Source: Flemingiibacterium sp045587285 (GTDB lineage: Bacteria; Bacillota; Clostridia; Oscillospirales; CAG-272). From it: 12,782 nucleotides of DNA. Shown here in pieces: positions 1-6,102 of this stretch. The stretch lies in assembly GCA_045587285.1 (NCBI GenBank), contig JAZNBZ010000104.1, forward strand, positions 1-12,782, in the 5' to 3' direction. The position numbers were made by a program, and so were the translations under genes. The notes under the pieces are model-generated. The model was not told the origin of the DNA. It made no database searches and was given only the letters and a program-made list of their open reading frames with translations. Each line of letters starts with the position of its first letter. Position 1 is the first letter of the stretch.

Positions 1-1275
1 GACCGCGTTGCGCTCGATGCAGGGTATCTGTACGAGTCCGCAAATGGGATCGCATGTAAGTCCGAGATGATGCTCGATCGCTATTTCCGCCGCGTACTCG
101 ATCTTGTCAAGGCTGAGGCCGAAAAGCTCCGCAAGTGCCGCCGCCGCCATAGCGCACGCGCTTCCGATCTCCGCCTGACAGCCACATTCGCTGCCCGATA
201 TTGGAGCGTTCGTCTTGATAAGGTTGCCGACGAGTCCGCCCGCCGCGAGCGCGTGAACTATCTCCGCGTCGGAGTAACCGCGCTTTTGCTGCTGATAGTA
301 AAGCACCGCAGGCACGACGCCCGACGCTCCGCACGTCGGCGCGGTCACTATACGCTCTGCGCACGCGTTCTGCTCGGAAACGGCGAACGCAAACGCGCAC
401 ACCATTCGGTTCTCGCGCGTTTCCGCCGACTCGTCGATATGCTGTGAGCTGTAAAGCTGCTTTGCGCGCTTTTGCACCTCAAGACCGCCGGGGAGTATAC
501 CCGTGTCCGCAAGACCGTCGGCTATACTTCGCTTCATCTCGCGCCACACGTACGTCAGATACTCGATTATCTCTCTGCCCTCGACCGCCTCGACGTACTG
601 CCAAAGGCGAAGGTTTTCCCTCGTGCAGCACTCCGCGATGCTCTCAAACGACGCCACTCTGTAAACGTCCTCGCCCTCGCCGAACTCCACGCCGTCAACG
701 ACGACCTTGCCGCCGCCGACGCTGAGCACGTGGCTTTTGCCGAGCTCCTTGCCGTTTTTATATGCAAAAAGCTCCATCGTGTTGGGGTGAATGAGCGGGA
801 TATCGCTCTTGTCAAACACTATCTCGCACGGTACGGGCGCGAGCGTTTTCTTGACAACCCTGTCCGTGCCGTGGCCAACGCCCGTTTTTGCAAGCGAGCC
901 GTAAAGCACCGCCTTGTAGGCGTCTGCGTTGGGATACTTTTCCTTGAACATCTCGCAGGCGCGCTCGGGACCTATCGTATGCGAGCTCGACGGGCCGCAG
1001 CCGACGCGGTAGATGCCCGTGAGTGATTTCATACCCGTCGCGGCAGGCGCGGATCTTTTCACTTCCCTCTCGCCGTCCGAAATGAAATAGTCAACGGACA
1101 CGCCGAATATTTTGGAAAGCTTGAGGATATTCTCGGTTGACGGCAGAGCAAGCCCCGTTTCCCATTTTGAAACCGCACGGTTGCTAACGCCGAGCATCGA
1201 GCCGAGCTTTTGCTGCGTAATGCCGTTTTCTTTTCGTAAAGCCGCAAATTTTGCGGCAAAATTTTTCTCCGTCAT
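1..1275 (-). CDS. sdaA: L-serine dehydratase (iron-sulfur type) with N-terminal XRE helix-turn-helix domain; 3' end beyond window
   Basis: Deaminates L-serine to pyruvate and ammonia in the cytoplasm using a [4Fe-4S] cluster. The frame is open from the window edge to ATG at 1275 (425 codons seen); perhaps 50-100 C-terminal residues, including the usual last cluster cysteine, are missing. Residues 1-68 form an XRE/Cro-type HTH (ITQQKLGSMLGVSNRAVSKW, then PSTENILKLSKIFGVSVDYF). Residues 69-81 are a short linker. From residue 82 the fold is single-chain serine dehydratase: beta domain with GCGPSSSHTIGP (93-103), then alpha domain with TAPTCGASG (311-319), GCQAEIGSA (365-373) and LTCDPICGLVQIPCIERN (406-423). 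C366, C408 and C419 match the family's cluster ligands. AGGAGAGG at 1286-1279 sets the start; Met82 has no ribosome site, so the HTH is part of the protein. The enzyme call is near certain; DNA binding and autoregulation are inferred. Confidence 0.93.
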   Translation of the reverse strand, partial: MTEKNFAAKFAALRKENGITQQKLGSMLGVSNRAVSKWETGLALPSTENILKLSKIFGVSVDYFISDGEREVKRSAPAATGMKSLTGIYRVGCGPSSSHTIGPERACEMFKEKYPNADAYKAVLYGSLAKTGVGHGTDRVVKKTLAPVPCEIVFDKSDIPLIHPNTMELFAYKNGKELGKSHVLSVGGGKVVVDGVEFGEGEDVYRVASFESIAECCTRENLRLWQYVEAVEGREIIEYLTYVWREMKRSIADGLADTGILPGGLEVQKRAKQLYSSQHIDESAETRENRMVCAFAFAVSEQNACAERIVTAPTCGASGVVPAVLYYQQQKRGYSDAEIVHALAAGGLVGNLIKTNAPISGSECGCQAEIGSACAMAAAALAELFGLSLDKIEYAAEIAIEHHLGLTCDPICGLVQIPCIERNAV

Positions 1276-1306
1276 AAGCCTCTCCTTTAAACGTTCTTCT
1301 AATGTA

Positions 1307-1335
1307 ATTTTACTATAGTTTTTCCTTAATGTCAA
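1307..1335 (-). promoter_or_regulatory. Sigma-A promoter of the HTH-serine dehydratase gene
   Basis: On the minus strand, TTGACA (1335-1330) and TAAAAT (1312-1307) are separated by exactly 17 bp, a near-consensus housekeeping promoter. The predicted transcript starts near 1300, leaving a leader of about 25 nt with the AGGAGAGG ribosome site. It lies just past the fucosidase terminator, so the gene should be independently transcribed. Confidence 0.75.
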
Positions 1336-1376
1336 TAGATTTTTCCCGTGATTTACGCTTATGGTAAAGGAAAAAC
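1318..1376. promoter_or_regulatory. Inverted repeat flanking the sdaA promoter, candidate operator
   Basis: GTTTTTCCTT (1318-1327) and AAGGAAAAAC (1367-1376) are perfect 10-bp inverted arms separated by 39 bp. The first arm lies in the -35/-10 spacer and the -35 hexamer is between the arms. A smaller inverted pair, TTTAC (1352-1356) and GTAAA (1364-1368), lies inside. The placement suits repression by the gene's own HTH domain or another regulator. The repeat is seen; the function is inferred. Confidence 0.4.
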
Positions 1377-1393
1377 ATCAACCAATAGTAGAC

Positions 1394-1428
1394 AAAAAAA
1401 GCACACGCCGCAGTTACCTGCGGCGTGT
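1394..1428 (-). terminator. Rho-independent terminator of the fucosidase gene
   Basis: Perfect 11-bp stem (1403-1413 with 1418-1428), GC-rich, with a 4-nt loop. On the minus strand it is followed after two bases by seven T residues (plus-strand A run 1394-1400). It starts 14 bp past the fucosidase stop and ends that transcript before the sdaA promoter. Confidence 0.92.
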
Positions 1429-1441
1429 ATAGGCGCTATGT

Positions 1442-2779
1442 TTATTTTAAGAAAAGCTCGATAACGGGAATTTCCACGTTGGGCTTAATAACGGGAAGGG
1501 TGAGGCGAAGCTCGTTGGTGCCCTTTTTGATAACCTCGTGACCGGCGTTGGTGTGGTCAACCACCTGACGCTTGAACTGAATTTCACTTCCGTCGTGCAA
1601 GAACTGCGCGTACTCGACCTTATCGCCGAGTCCGTCAAGAATAAGCTGACCGAAGGGATATGCAAAAAGGTGAACGTAAAGACGCTTGCCGTCCTCGCTC
1701 TGCGTGTAGCGGACGTCGTCGGGCTTGCCCTCGAGAATCTCGGGCTCCGCCATCGTACAGCCGTAGATCGAGCGGCTGTTGTACTTCATCCAATCGGCGT
1801 ACACCTTGAGTGCCGCCTCTGCGCGGTAGTCGAACGCGCCGCGAGCGGTCGGACCGACGTTCATAATGAGGTTGCCGCCGTACGCAACGGTGTTGATAAG
1901 CGTACGCAGAAGCATCTCGGGCGATTTCCACGTGTGCTGGTCGCGAGCGTAGCCCCAGTGACCGGAGAAGGTGTGGCAAACCTCCCACGTTATATACTCG
2001 CCGGTCTCCTTGTGAGTAGCCCAGCTCTTCGGCTGCCACTGCTCGGGAGTAAAGAGGTCCTGCTCTATTCCGCAACGGTCGTTGATGAGAATGTGCGGCT
2101 GATACTTACGAACGAGCTCGATAAGCTTTTCGGACTCCCATTCATCCTTGCCCTTGCCTGCCATACGCATCCAGGGCTGGTCGTCGTGCTTCTTATACTG
2201 CGGATAGTTAAAATCAAACCACAGAATGTCGATCTTGCCGTAGTTCGTCATAAGCTCGGTGACCTGATTTCTCATATACTCGGCGTAAACGGTCATATCG
2301 CGGTCCTTGTCGATCTCGGGCGCATTCGGGTGATTTCTTAGCGGATGAGTGTTGTCAAGCGGAAACTCAGGATGATTCCAGTCGAGAAGCGAATAATAGA
2401 AGCCAATGTGGATGCCCTCTGCGCGGAATGCGTCAACGTACTCGCGTACGAGGTCGCGTCCTGCGGGTGTGTTGGTAGCCTTAAAATCGGTGTATTTTGA
2501 ATCAAAGAGGCAGAAGCCGTCGTGATGCTTTGTAGTAAGCACAACATACTTCATACCTGCCGCCTTCGCCTGACGAGCCCACTCTCTTGCATCGTAAAGG
2601 TCGGGATTGAAGTGCTCGAAGTATACCATATACTGCTCGGGCGACATCGTTTCAAGACCTCTTACCCACTCGCCTCGTGCAGGAAGTGCGTAAAGTCCCC
2701 AATGAATGAACATACCGAAGCGGTCGTGGCGGAACCACTCGGAGTCTCCGGGAGTTTTGCGAACTACGTAGCTGGACAT
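1442..2779 (-). CDS. Alpha-L-fucosidase, glycoside hydrolase family 29
   Basis: Hydrolyses terminal alpha-L-fucose from glycans with retention. The 445-residue protein begins directly with the GH29 (beta/alpha)8 catalytic barrel: FGMFIHWGLYALPARGEW (21-38), VLTTKHHDGFCLFDS (80-94), DILWFDF (184-190) with the probable nucleophile D189, ITWEVCHTFSGHWGY (263-277) where E266 is a plausible acid/base, and NLIMNVGPTARG (303-314). A beta-sandwich tail of roughly 100 residues follows. No signal peptide or anchor is visible, so it should be cytoplasmic and act on imported oligosaccharides, unlike the many secreted GH29 enzymes. AGGAGG (2792-2787), 7 nt before ATG, fixes the start. It is divergent from an AraC regulator and a GH163-like enzyme, suggesting a shared glycan pathway. 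Linkage specificity cannot be read from the sequence. Confidence 0.95.
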   Translation of the reverse strand: MSSYVVRKTPGDSEWFRHDRFGMFIHWGLYALPARGEWVRGLETMSPEQYMVYFEHFNPDLYDAREWARQAKAAGMKYVVLTTKHHDGFCLFDSKYTDFKATNTPAGRDLVREYVDAFRAEGIHIGFYYSLLDWNHPEFPLDNTHPLRNHPNAPEIDKDRDMTVYAEYMRNQVTELMTNYGKIDILWFDFNYPQYKKHDDQPWMRMAGKGKDEWESEKLIELVRKYQPHILINDRCGIEQDLFTPEQWQPKSWATHKETGEYITWEVCHTFSGHWGYARDQHTWKSPEMLLRTLINTVAYGGNLIMNVGPTARGAFDYRAEAALKVYADWMKYNSRSIYGCTMAEPEILEGKPDDVRYTQSEDGKRLYVHLFAYPFGQLILDGLGDKVEYAQFLHDGSEIQFKRQVVDHTNAGHEVIKKGTNELRLTLPVIKPNVEIPVIELFLK

Positions 2780-2811
2780 TTTTCGTCCTCCTGTTTATAA
2801 GAGTTGTTTAA

Positions 2812-2825
2812 ACGGGTGTACCCGT
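2812..2825. promoter_or_regulatory. Operator-like palindrome at the fucosidase transcription start
   Basis: ACGGGTGTACCCGT has 6-bp perfect arms around a 2-bp centre and covers about +1 to +14 of the predicted fucosidase transcript, a usual repressor position. It overlaps an 8-bp palindrome GTTTAAAC (2806-2813). It is GC-rich inside an AT-rich gap, which makes chance less likely. The binding protein is unknown. Confidence 0.4.
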
Positions 2826-2832
2826 CAGCTTT

Positions 2833-2861
2833 ATTATAAGTTATGCCACGGATATATGCAA
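2833..2861 (-). promoter_or_regulatory. Probable promoter of the fucosidase gene
   Basis: On the minus strand, TTGCAT (2861-2856), a 17-bp spacer and TATAAT (2838-2833). The -10 is perfect and the -35 weak, consistent with a regulated promoter. The predicted start is near 2826, giving a leader of about 47 nt. Confidence 0.6.
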
Positions 2862-2955
2862 GTAAAAAAACGGTTGAAAATATGAACTTTTCCGCAAATT
2901 GTATTTTTGTGCCAAGAGATTTTTTCATAATTTACATATTTTTCGAGGCAGAGTA

Positions 2956-2984
2956 TTGCAATTTACAAAATTATAGTGTATCAT
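2956..2984 (+). promoter_or_regulatory. Probable promoter of the AraC-family regulator gene
   Basis: TTGCAA (2956-2961), a 17-bp spacer and TATCAT (2979-2984). The predicted start near 2991 leaves a leader of about 87 nt that carries a 10-bp inverted repeat. Confidence 0.55.
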
Positions 2985-3012
2985 ATCATTGACGCAAATG
3001 ATTTATGCGTGT

Positions 3013-3037
3013 AAATCCATATTCCAAATATGGATTT
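3013..3037 (+). promoter_or_regulatory. 10-bp inverted repeat in the leader of the AraC-family gene
   Basis: Arms AAATCCATAT (3013-3022) and ATATGGATTT (3028-3037) are perfectly complementary around the 5-nt loop TCCAA. With one bulged A the pairing extends to GTAAA/TTTTAC. It lies between the predicted transcription start and the chosen start codon and has no T run, so it reads as a leader hairpin or operator rather than a terminator. The loop region reads TTTGGAAT on the minus strand, one base from the TTGGGAAT repeats upstream of the GH163-like gene. Confidence 0.45.
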
Positions 3038-3065
3038 TACAGTATGCGAGCGCAAACGAAAAAAT

Positions 3066-3069
3066 GGAG
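3066..3069 (+). promoter_or_regulatory. Ribosome binding site deciding the AraC-family start
   Basis: GGAG lies 8 nt before ATG 3078. The alternative in-frame ATG at 3030 has only AT-rich sequence and the inverted repeat upstream, so the shorter protein is preferred. Confidence 0.65.
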
Positions 3070-3077
3070 TGTCAGCG

Positions 3078-3881
3078 ATGATAATCAGAGAAAACTACGC
3101 CGCCATTGATATGATAAACGACGTCCAGCTTCAAATGGTCGCCCTCGGTCACGCATCTACGGCGTCCGAGTGGGAGGGCAGCATCAAGTCGCCGATGTAT
3201 GCAAGGCTTTATTACATCATCGGCGGTGATCCGTACGTTATAATAAACGGCGAAAGAACCGAGCTGCGCCACGGTCACTGTTACCTTTTCCCGACGGGCT
3301 TTTCCTTCCGTCACGCTTGTGACACAACGATGGAGCAGCTTTATTTCCATATAAATTTGAATGATTACAACGGCACAGACCTGCTTCGCGCGTGTAAGGG
3401 TATGATGGAGTACGAGCTGCCAAGCGGAGCTATCGAACGAGCCCTCGGGTATTTCTACAGCGAAAAGCTTGAGGACGCCCTTAAGCTGCGTCAGGAGGTA
3501 TACGCTTCCCTGCTTGCGTTGTTCGACAAATACTCGGTAACGCCGGCGAGCTCAAGCTACTCGCACTGCGTTATGCTTGCGCTGAAATACATAAAGTCGC
3601 ATCTTTCCCTTCAGCTCAGCGTCGAGGAGCTTGCGACGGTGTCGTTTGTGTCCGACAGCACTCTGGCGAAAAAGTTCCACCAGGAGGTCGGCATTACCAT
3701 TGGAAGCTACATCGACAGTATGATAATGTTCGAGGCAGAGCAGCTTCTTTTAAAGACCGATATGACCGTGCTTCAGATAAGCGAGCGCTTCGGCTTTTGC
3801 GACCAGTTTTATTTCTCTCGCAAATTCAAGCAGAAATACGGAGAAACGCCGCAGAAATACAGAAAGCTCAAATTGATTTAA
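3078..3881 (+). CDS. AraC-family transcriptional regulator
   Basis: Sugar-responsive DNA-binding protein of 267 residues. Residues ~1-100 form a cupin-type ligand-binding domain (GDPYVIINGERTELRHGHCYLFPTG at 50-74 is the typical barrel strand pattern). Residues ~165-263 are the double-HTH AraC domain: LSVEELATVSFVSDSTLAKKFHQ (180-202) is the first HTH, and MTVLQISERFGFCDQFYFSRKFKQ with GETPQKYR (229-262) the second HTH and family signature. The start is set at ATG 3078, preceded by GGAG at 3066-3069. An ATG at 3030 would add 16 residues but lies inside a leader hairpin with no ribosome site. It sits between a divergent fucosidase and a downstream GH163-like gene, so it probably activates one or both in response to a glycan product. 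The ligand is unknown. Confidence 0.92.
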   Translation: MIIRENYAAIDMINDVQLQMVALGHASTASEWEGSIKSPMYARLYYIIGGDPYVIINGERTELRHGHCYLFPTGFSFRHACDTTMEQLYFHINLNDYNGTDLLRACKGMMEYELPSGAIERALGYFYSEKLEDALKLRQEVYASLLALFDKYSVTPASSSYSHCVMLALKYIKSHLSLQLSVEELATVSFVSDSTLAKKFHQEVGITIGSYIDSMIMFEAEQLLLKTDMTVLQISERFGFCDQFYFSRKFKQKYGETPQKYRKLKLI

Positions 3882-3899
3882 GGCTCATATTCCCTCGTT

Positions 3900-3966
3900 T
3901 TGGGAATAAAATACAAAAAACTTGGGAATTATACATCTTTTTCGTATTGGTAGACTTTGATATAAT
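3900..3966 (+). promoter_or_regulatory. AraC-type promoter: TTGGGAAT direct repeats plus TATAAT
   Basis: Two identical 8-mers TTGGGAAT (3900-3907 and 3922-3929) lie in the same orientation, 22 bp start to start, about two helical turns. They are followed by a perfect -10 TATAAT (3961-3966) whose -35 position (3938-3943, TTTTTC) is poor. AraC-family activators bind direct half-sites about 21 bp apart next to or overlapping a weak -35. A third, inverted copy of the core (ATTCCC, 3889-3894) precedes them. The repeats are seen; activation by the adjacent AraC protein is inferred. Confidence 0.6.
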
Positions 3967-4017
3967 TATTATGGCAATCGCCCTATACGAACACAATTTT
4001 ACATAGGAGAACACGCT

Positions 4018-5970
4018 ATGAAAATAATCACCGCCCATCGTGAAGAAACCGCAGTTTACGCGGCAGAGGAGCTAAAAAAGTATCTTGATATAATGTGCCC
4101 CGAATTTTGTGAGGGCATCGTTTATGCGGGCGCGCCGAGCGCCTATGACGGCATCGTTCTCGCGCTTATGAGCGAGTACGGTCTCGAAACGCCCGAGGTA
4201 AAGGATCCCGTAACCGACGATATTCTTTATATCGACGTTGTAGACGGCAAGGGACTTATCGCAGGCTCCAATATCCGAAGCATACTTCTTTCCGTTTACC
4301 GCTATCTGACGGAAGCGGGCTGCCGCTTTATCCGTCCCGGTGCGAACGGCGAATATATCCCCACCCGTGATATGAGCACCTTCTCCTGCAAATACCGCCA
4401 CGCGGCATCGTACCCGTTCCGCGGCGAATGTATCGAGGGCGCGGTTAGCTTCGAGCACGTGCGCGACACTATCGTCTGGTCGCCCAAGGTCGGTATGAAT
4501 ATGTTTATGATGGAGCAGGTCGTTCCTTATAACTACATCAGCCGCTGGTACAAGCACCTTTCGAACACCGTTCTCGAGGACGAGAACGTTTCCTTCGAAA
4601 CGGTCGGCGAGTACGTCAAGGAGCTCGACGCGCTCGTTAAGAAGTGCGGACTCCAGCATCACGCGCTCGGTCACGGCTATCTTCTCGAGCCGTACGGCAT
4701 ACACTACATCGACCGCTCGGTTGAGTACCACCTCTCCGACGAGGCTATTGCAGACACGGCGCTCGTAAAGGGACAGCGCGGACTTTTCAGCCGTTCGCCT
4801 AACTTTACGCAGCTTTGCTATTCAAAGAAGGACGTTCGCAAAAAGGCTATCGACTGGCTGGTTTCCTACGTCGAAAGAAAGCCGTTCATCGACTTCTTGC
4901 ACGTGTGGCTTGCGGACTCGATAAATAATCAGTGCGAGTGTGAATCCTGTCAGGGACACCGCGTGTCCGACCTTTACGTTAAGATGCTCAACGAGCTCGA
5001 CGAGGCACTCACGGCAAAGGGACTTGACACCAAGATCGTGTTTATCCTTTACGTTGACACCAACTGGCCGCCTCTTTACGAAAAGATCAACAATCCCGAC
5101 CGCTTTATCCTTCTCACCGCGATCGGCGGACGCGACTACGCAAAGCCGTACGACGACACGCCTTACAAGGGCGAGATTCCCGAATACGTAAAGAACGACT
5201 TTAAGCTCTCGACGTCCTTCCCTATGGTATTAAAGCTCATCGACGCTTGGAAGCCCGCCTTCGACGGCAGAAAGTTCGTTTACGAATATCATATGTATAC
5301 CCACCACTTCGACGATCCCGGCTACGTTCGCCTGTCTGAGCTGTTTATGCAGGACTGCAAGAACATCGGCGCGTTCGGCTTCGACGGCATTATCAGCGAC
5401 CAGACGCAGCGCTCGTTCTTCCCGAACGGTCTTGCGATGTCCTCCTACGCCGCAGGTATGTACGACACCGACACGGATTTCGACGCCTTCAGCGAGGATT
5501 ACTTCAAGGGCGCGTACGGCGCAGACTACAAGCTCGCAAAGGATTATCTCTACGAGATTTCCCGTCTTATGAGCCCCGATATTCTTCAGGTCAAAATGGA
5601 TATCGTTGACCTCGACGACGACCTTGGAAGCACCAAGAGCGTGGAGCGCAGAGATTGGATAGACAACCCCGAAATGCAGGATAACTTCCGCACCGCCATG
5701 GCGCTTGCCGAGCGCTTTGAGGACACCGCAAAGGCGCATATGGATATGGAAAACCAAACGCACGCACACTCGTGGATGCTTCTCTATCATCACACGACGT
5801 ACGTTCACCACTACGCAGACACGCTTCTCGCACGCTCTCTTGGCGACGTCGAGGGCGCCGAGGCAAAGTACCGCGAGCTTATCGACGCGATATCGAGAAT
5901 AGAGCTCGAGATCGCGCCCGAGTTTGACCTCCACCTCTTTGACAACTCGATAAAGAGAAAGATAAAATAA
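4018..5970 (+). CDS. DUF4838-type protein, probable GH163-like glycosidase, cytoplasmic
   Basis: A 650-residue protein. Residues ~1-120 resemble the non-catalytic N-terminal alpha/beta domain that precedes glycosidase barrels (YAAEELKKYLDIM, GLIAGSNIRSILLSVYRYLTEAGCRFIRPG). Residues ~130-470 look like the barrel, with SYPFRGECIEG (131-141), the family-type WLADSINNQCECESCQ (297-312) followed by SDLYVKMLNELDEAL, and GFDGIISDQTQRSFFPN (454-470). A helical C-terminal region follows. The CxCxxC-then-SDxY pattern is typical of DUF4838, the domain of CAZy GH163; characterised Bacteroides members are endo-beta-N-acetylglucosaminidases on complex N-glycans. No signal peptide is present, so it would act inside the cell. 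AGGAGA lies 7 nt before ATG 4018. The AraC-type operator upstream and the fucosidase nearby suggest use of fucosylated host glycans. Fold is fairly sure; the exact reaction is not. Confidence 0.75.
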   Translation: MKIITAHREETAVYAAEELKKYLDIMCPEFCEGIVYAGAPSAYDGIVLALMSEYGLETPEVKDPVTDDILYIDVVDGKGLIAGSNIRSILLSVYRYLTEAGCRFIRPGANGEYIPTRDMSTFSCKYRHAASYPFRGECIEGAVSFEHVRDTIVWSPKVGMNMFMMEQVVPYNYISRWYKHLSNTVLEDENVSFETVGEYVKELDALVKKCGLQHHALGHGYLLEPYGIHYIDRSVEYHLSDEAIADTALVKGQRGLFSRSPNFTQLCYSKKDVRKKAIDWLVSYVERKPFIDFLHVWLADSINNQCECESCQGHRVSDLYVKMLNELDEALTAKGLDTKIVFILYVDTNWPPLYEKINNPDRFILLTAIGGRDYAKPYDDTPYKGEIPEYVKNDFKLSTSFPMVLKLIDAWKPAFDGRKFVYEYHMYTHHFDDPGYVRLSELFMQDCKNIGAFGFDGIISDQTQRSFFPNGLAMSSYAAGMYDTDTDFDAFSEDYFKGAYGADYKLAKDYLYEISRLMSPDILQVKMDIVDLDDDLGSTKSVERRDWIDNPEMQDNFRTAMALAERFEDTAKAHMDMENQTHAHSWMLLYHHTTYVHHYADTLLARSLGDVEGAEAKYRELIDAISRIELEIAPEFDLHLFDNSIKRKIK

Positions 5971-6032
5971 AAATTTATACCGATGCTCTTGCCGTTATAC
6001 ACTAAAATTTTACATAAATATTTTAAAACCCC

Positions 6033-6061
6033 TTGATTTACACGAGCTTTTAGAGTATAAT
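6033..6061 (+). promoter_or_regulatory. Promoter of the fructose-bisphosphate aldolase gene
   Basis: TTGATT (6033-6038), 17-bp spacer and a perfect TATAAT (6056-6061). The predicted start is near 6068 and leaves a leader of about 35 nt containing AGGAGAG (6089-6095), 7 nt before ATG. Confidence 0.75.
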
Positions 6062-6102
6062 ATTATCGTATGAATTAAAAAATCTTTTAGGAGAGTATAA
6101 AA

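Noticed and set aside
472..1026. A 184-codon plus-strand frame opposite the serine dehydratase
   Set aside because: Antisense shadow; the minus-strand frame carries all the conserved cysteine motifs.
1538..2341. A 267-codon plus-strand frame opposite the fucosidase
   Set aside because: Antisense shadow of a clear GH29 gene, with no ribosome site or recognisable protein pattern.
3030..3077. Upstream ATG extending the AraC-family protein by 16 residues
   Set aside because: The ATG is inside a 10-bp hairpin with no Shine-Dalgarno, while ATG 3078 has GGAG at 8 nt.
3889..3907. ATTCCC/GGGAAT hairpin as a terminator of the AraC gene
   Set aside because: Only a 6-bp AT-containing stem and no T run follows; it is better read as part of the repeated regulator site.
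3995..4005. 11-mer AATTTTACATA also present at 6006-6016
   Set aside because: Very AT-rich, lies upstream of two unrelated genes at different distances from their promoters; chance is a sufficient explanation.
3797..4006. A 69-codon plus-strand frame spanning the end of the AraC gene and the following gap
   Set aside because: It begins out of frame inside the second HTH, lacks a ribosome site and runs through the GH163 promoter elements.
5230..5934. A 234-codon minus-strand frame opposite the GH163-like gene, with a similar 219-codon one at 4072-4731
   Set aside because: Both are Val/Leu/Arg-rich antisense shadows without start signals.
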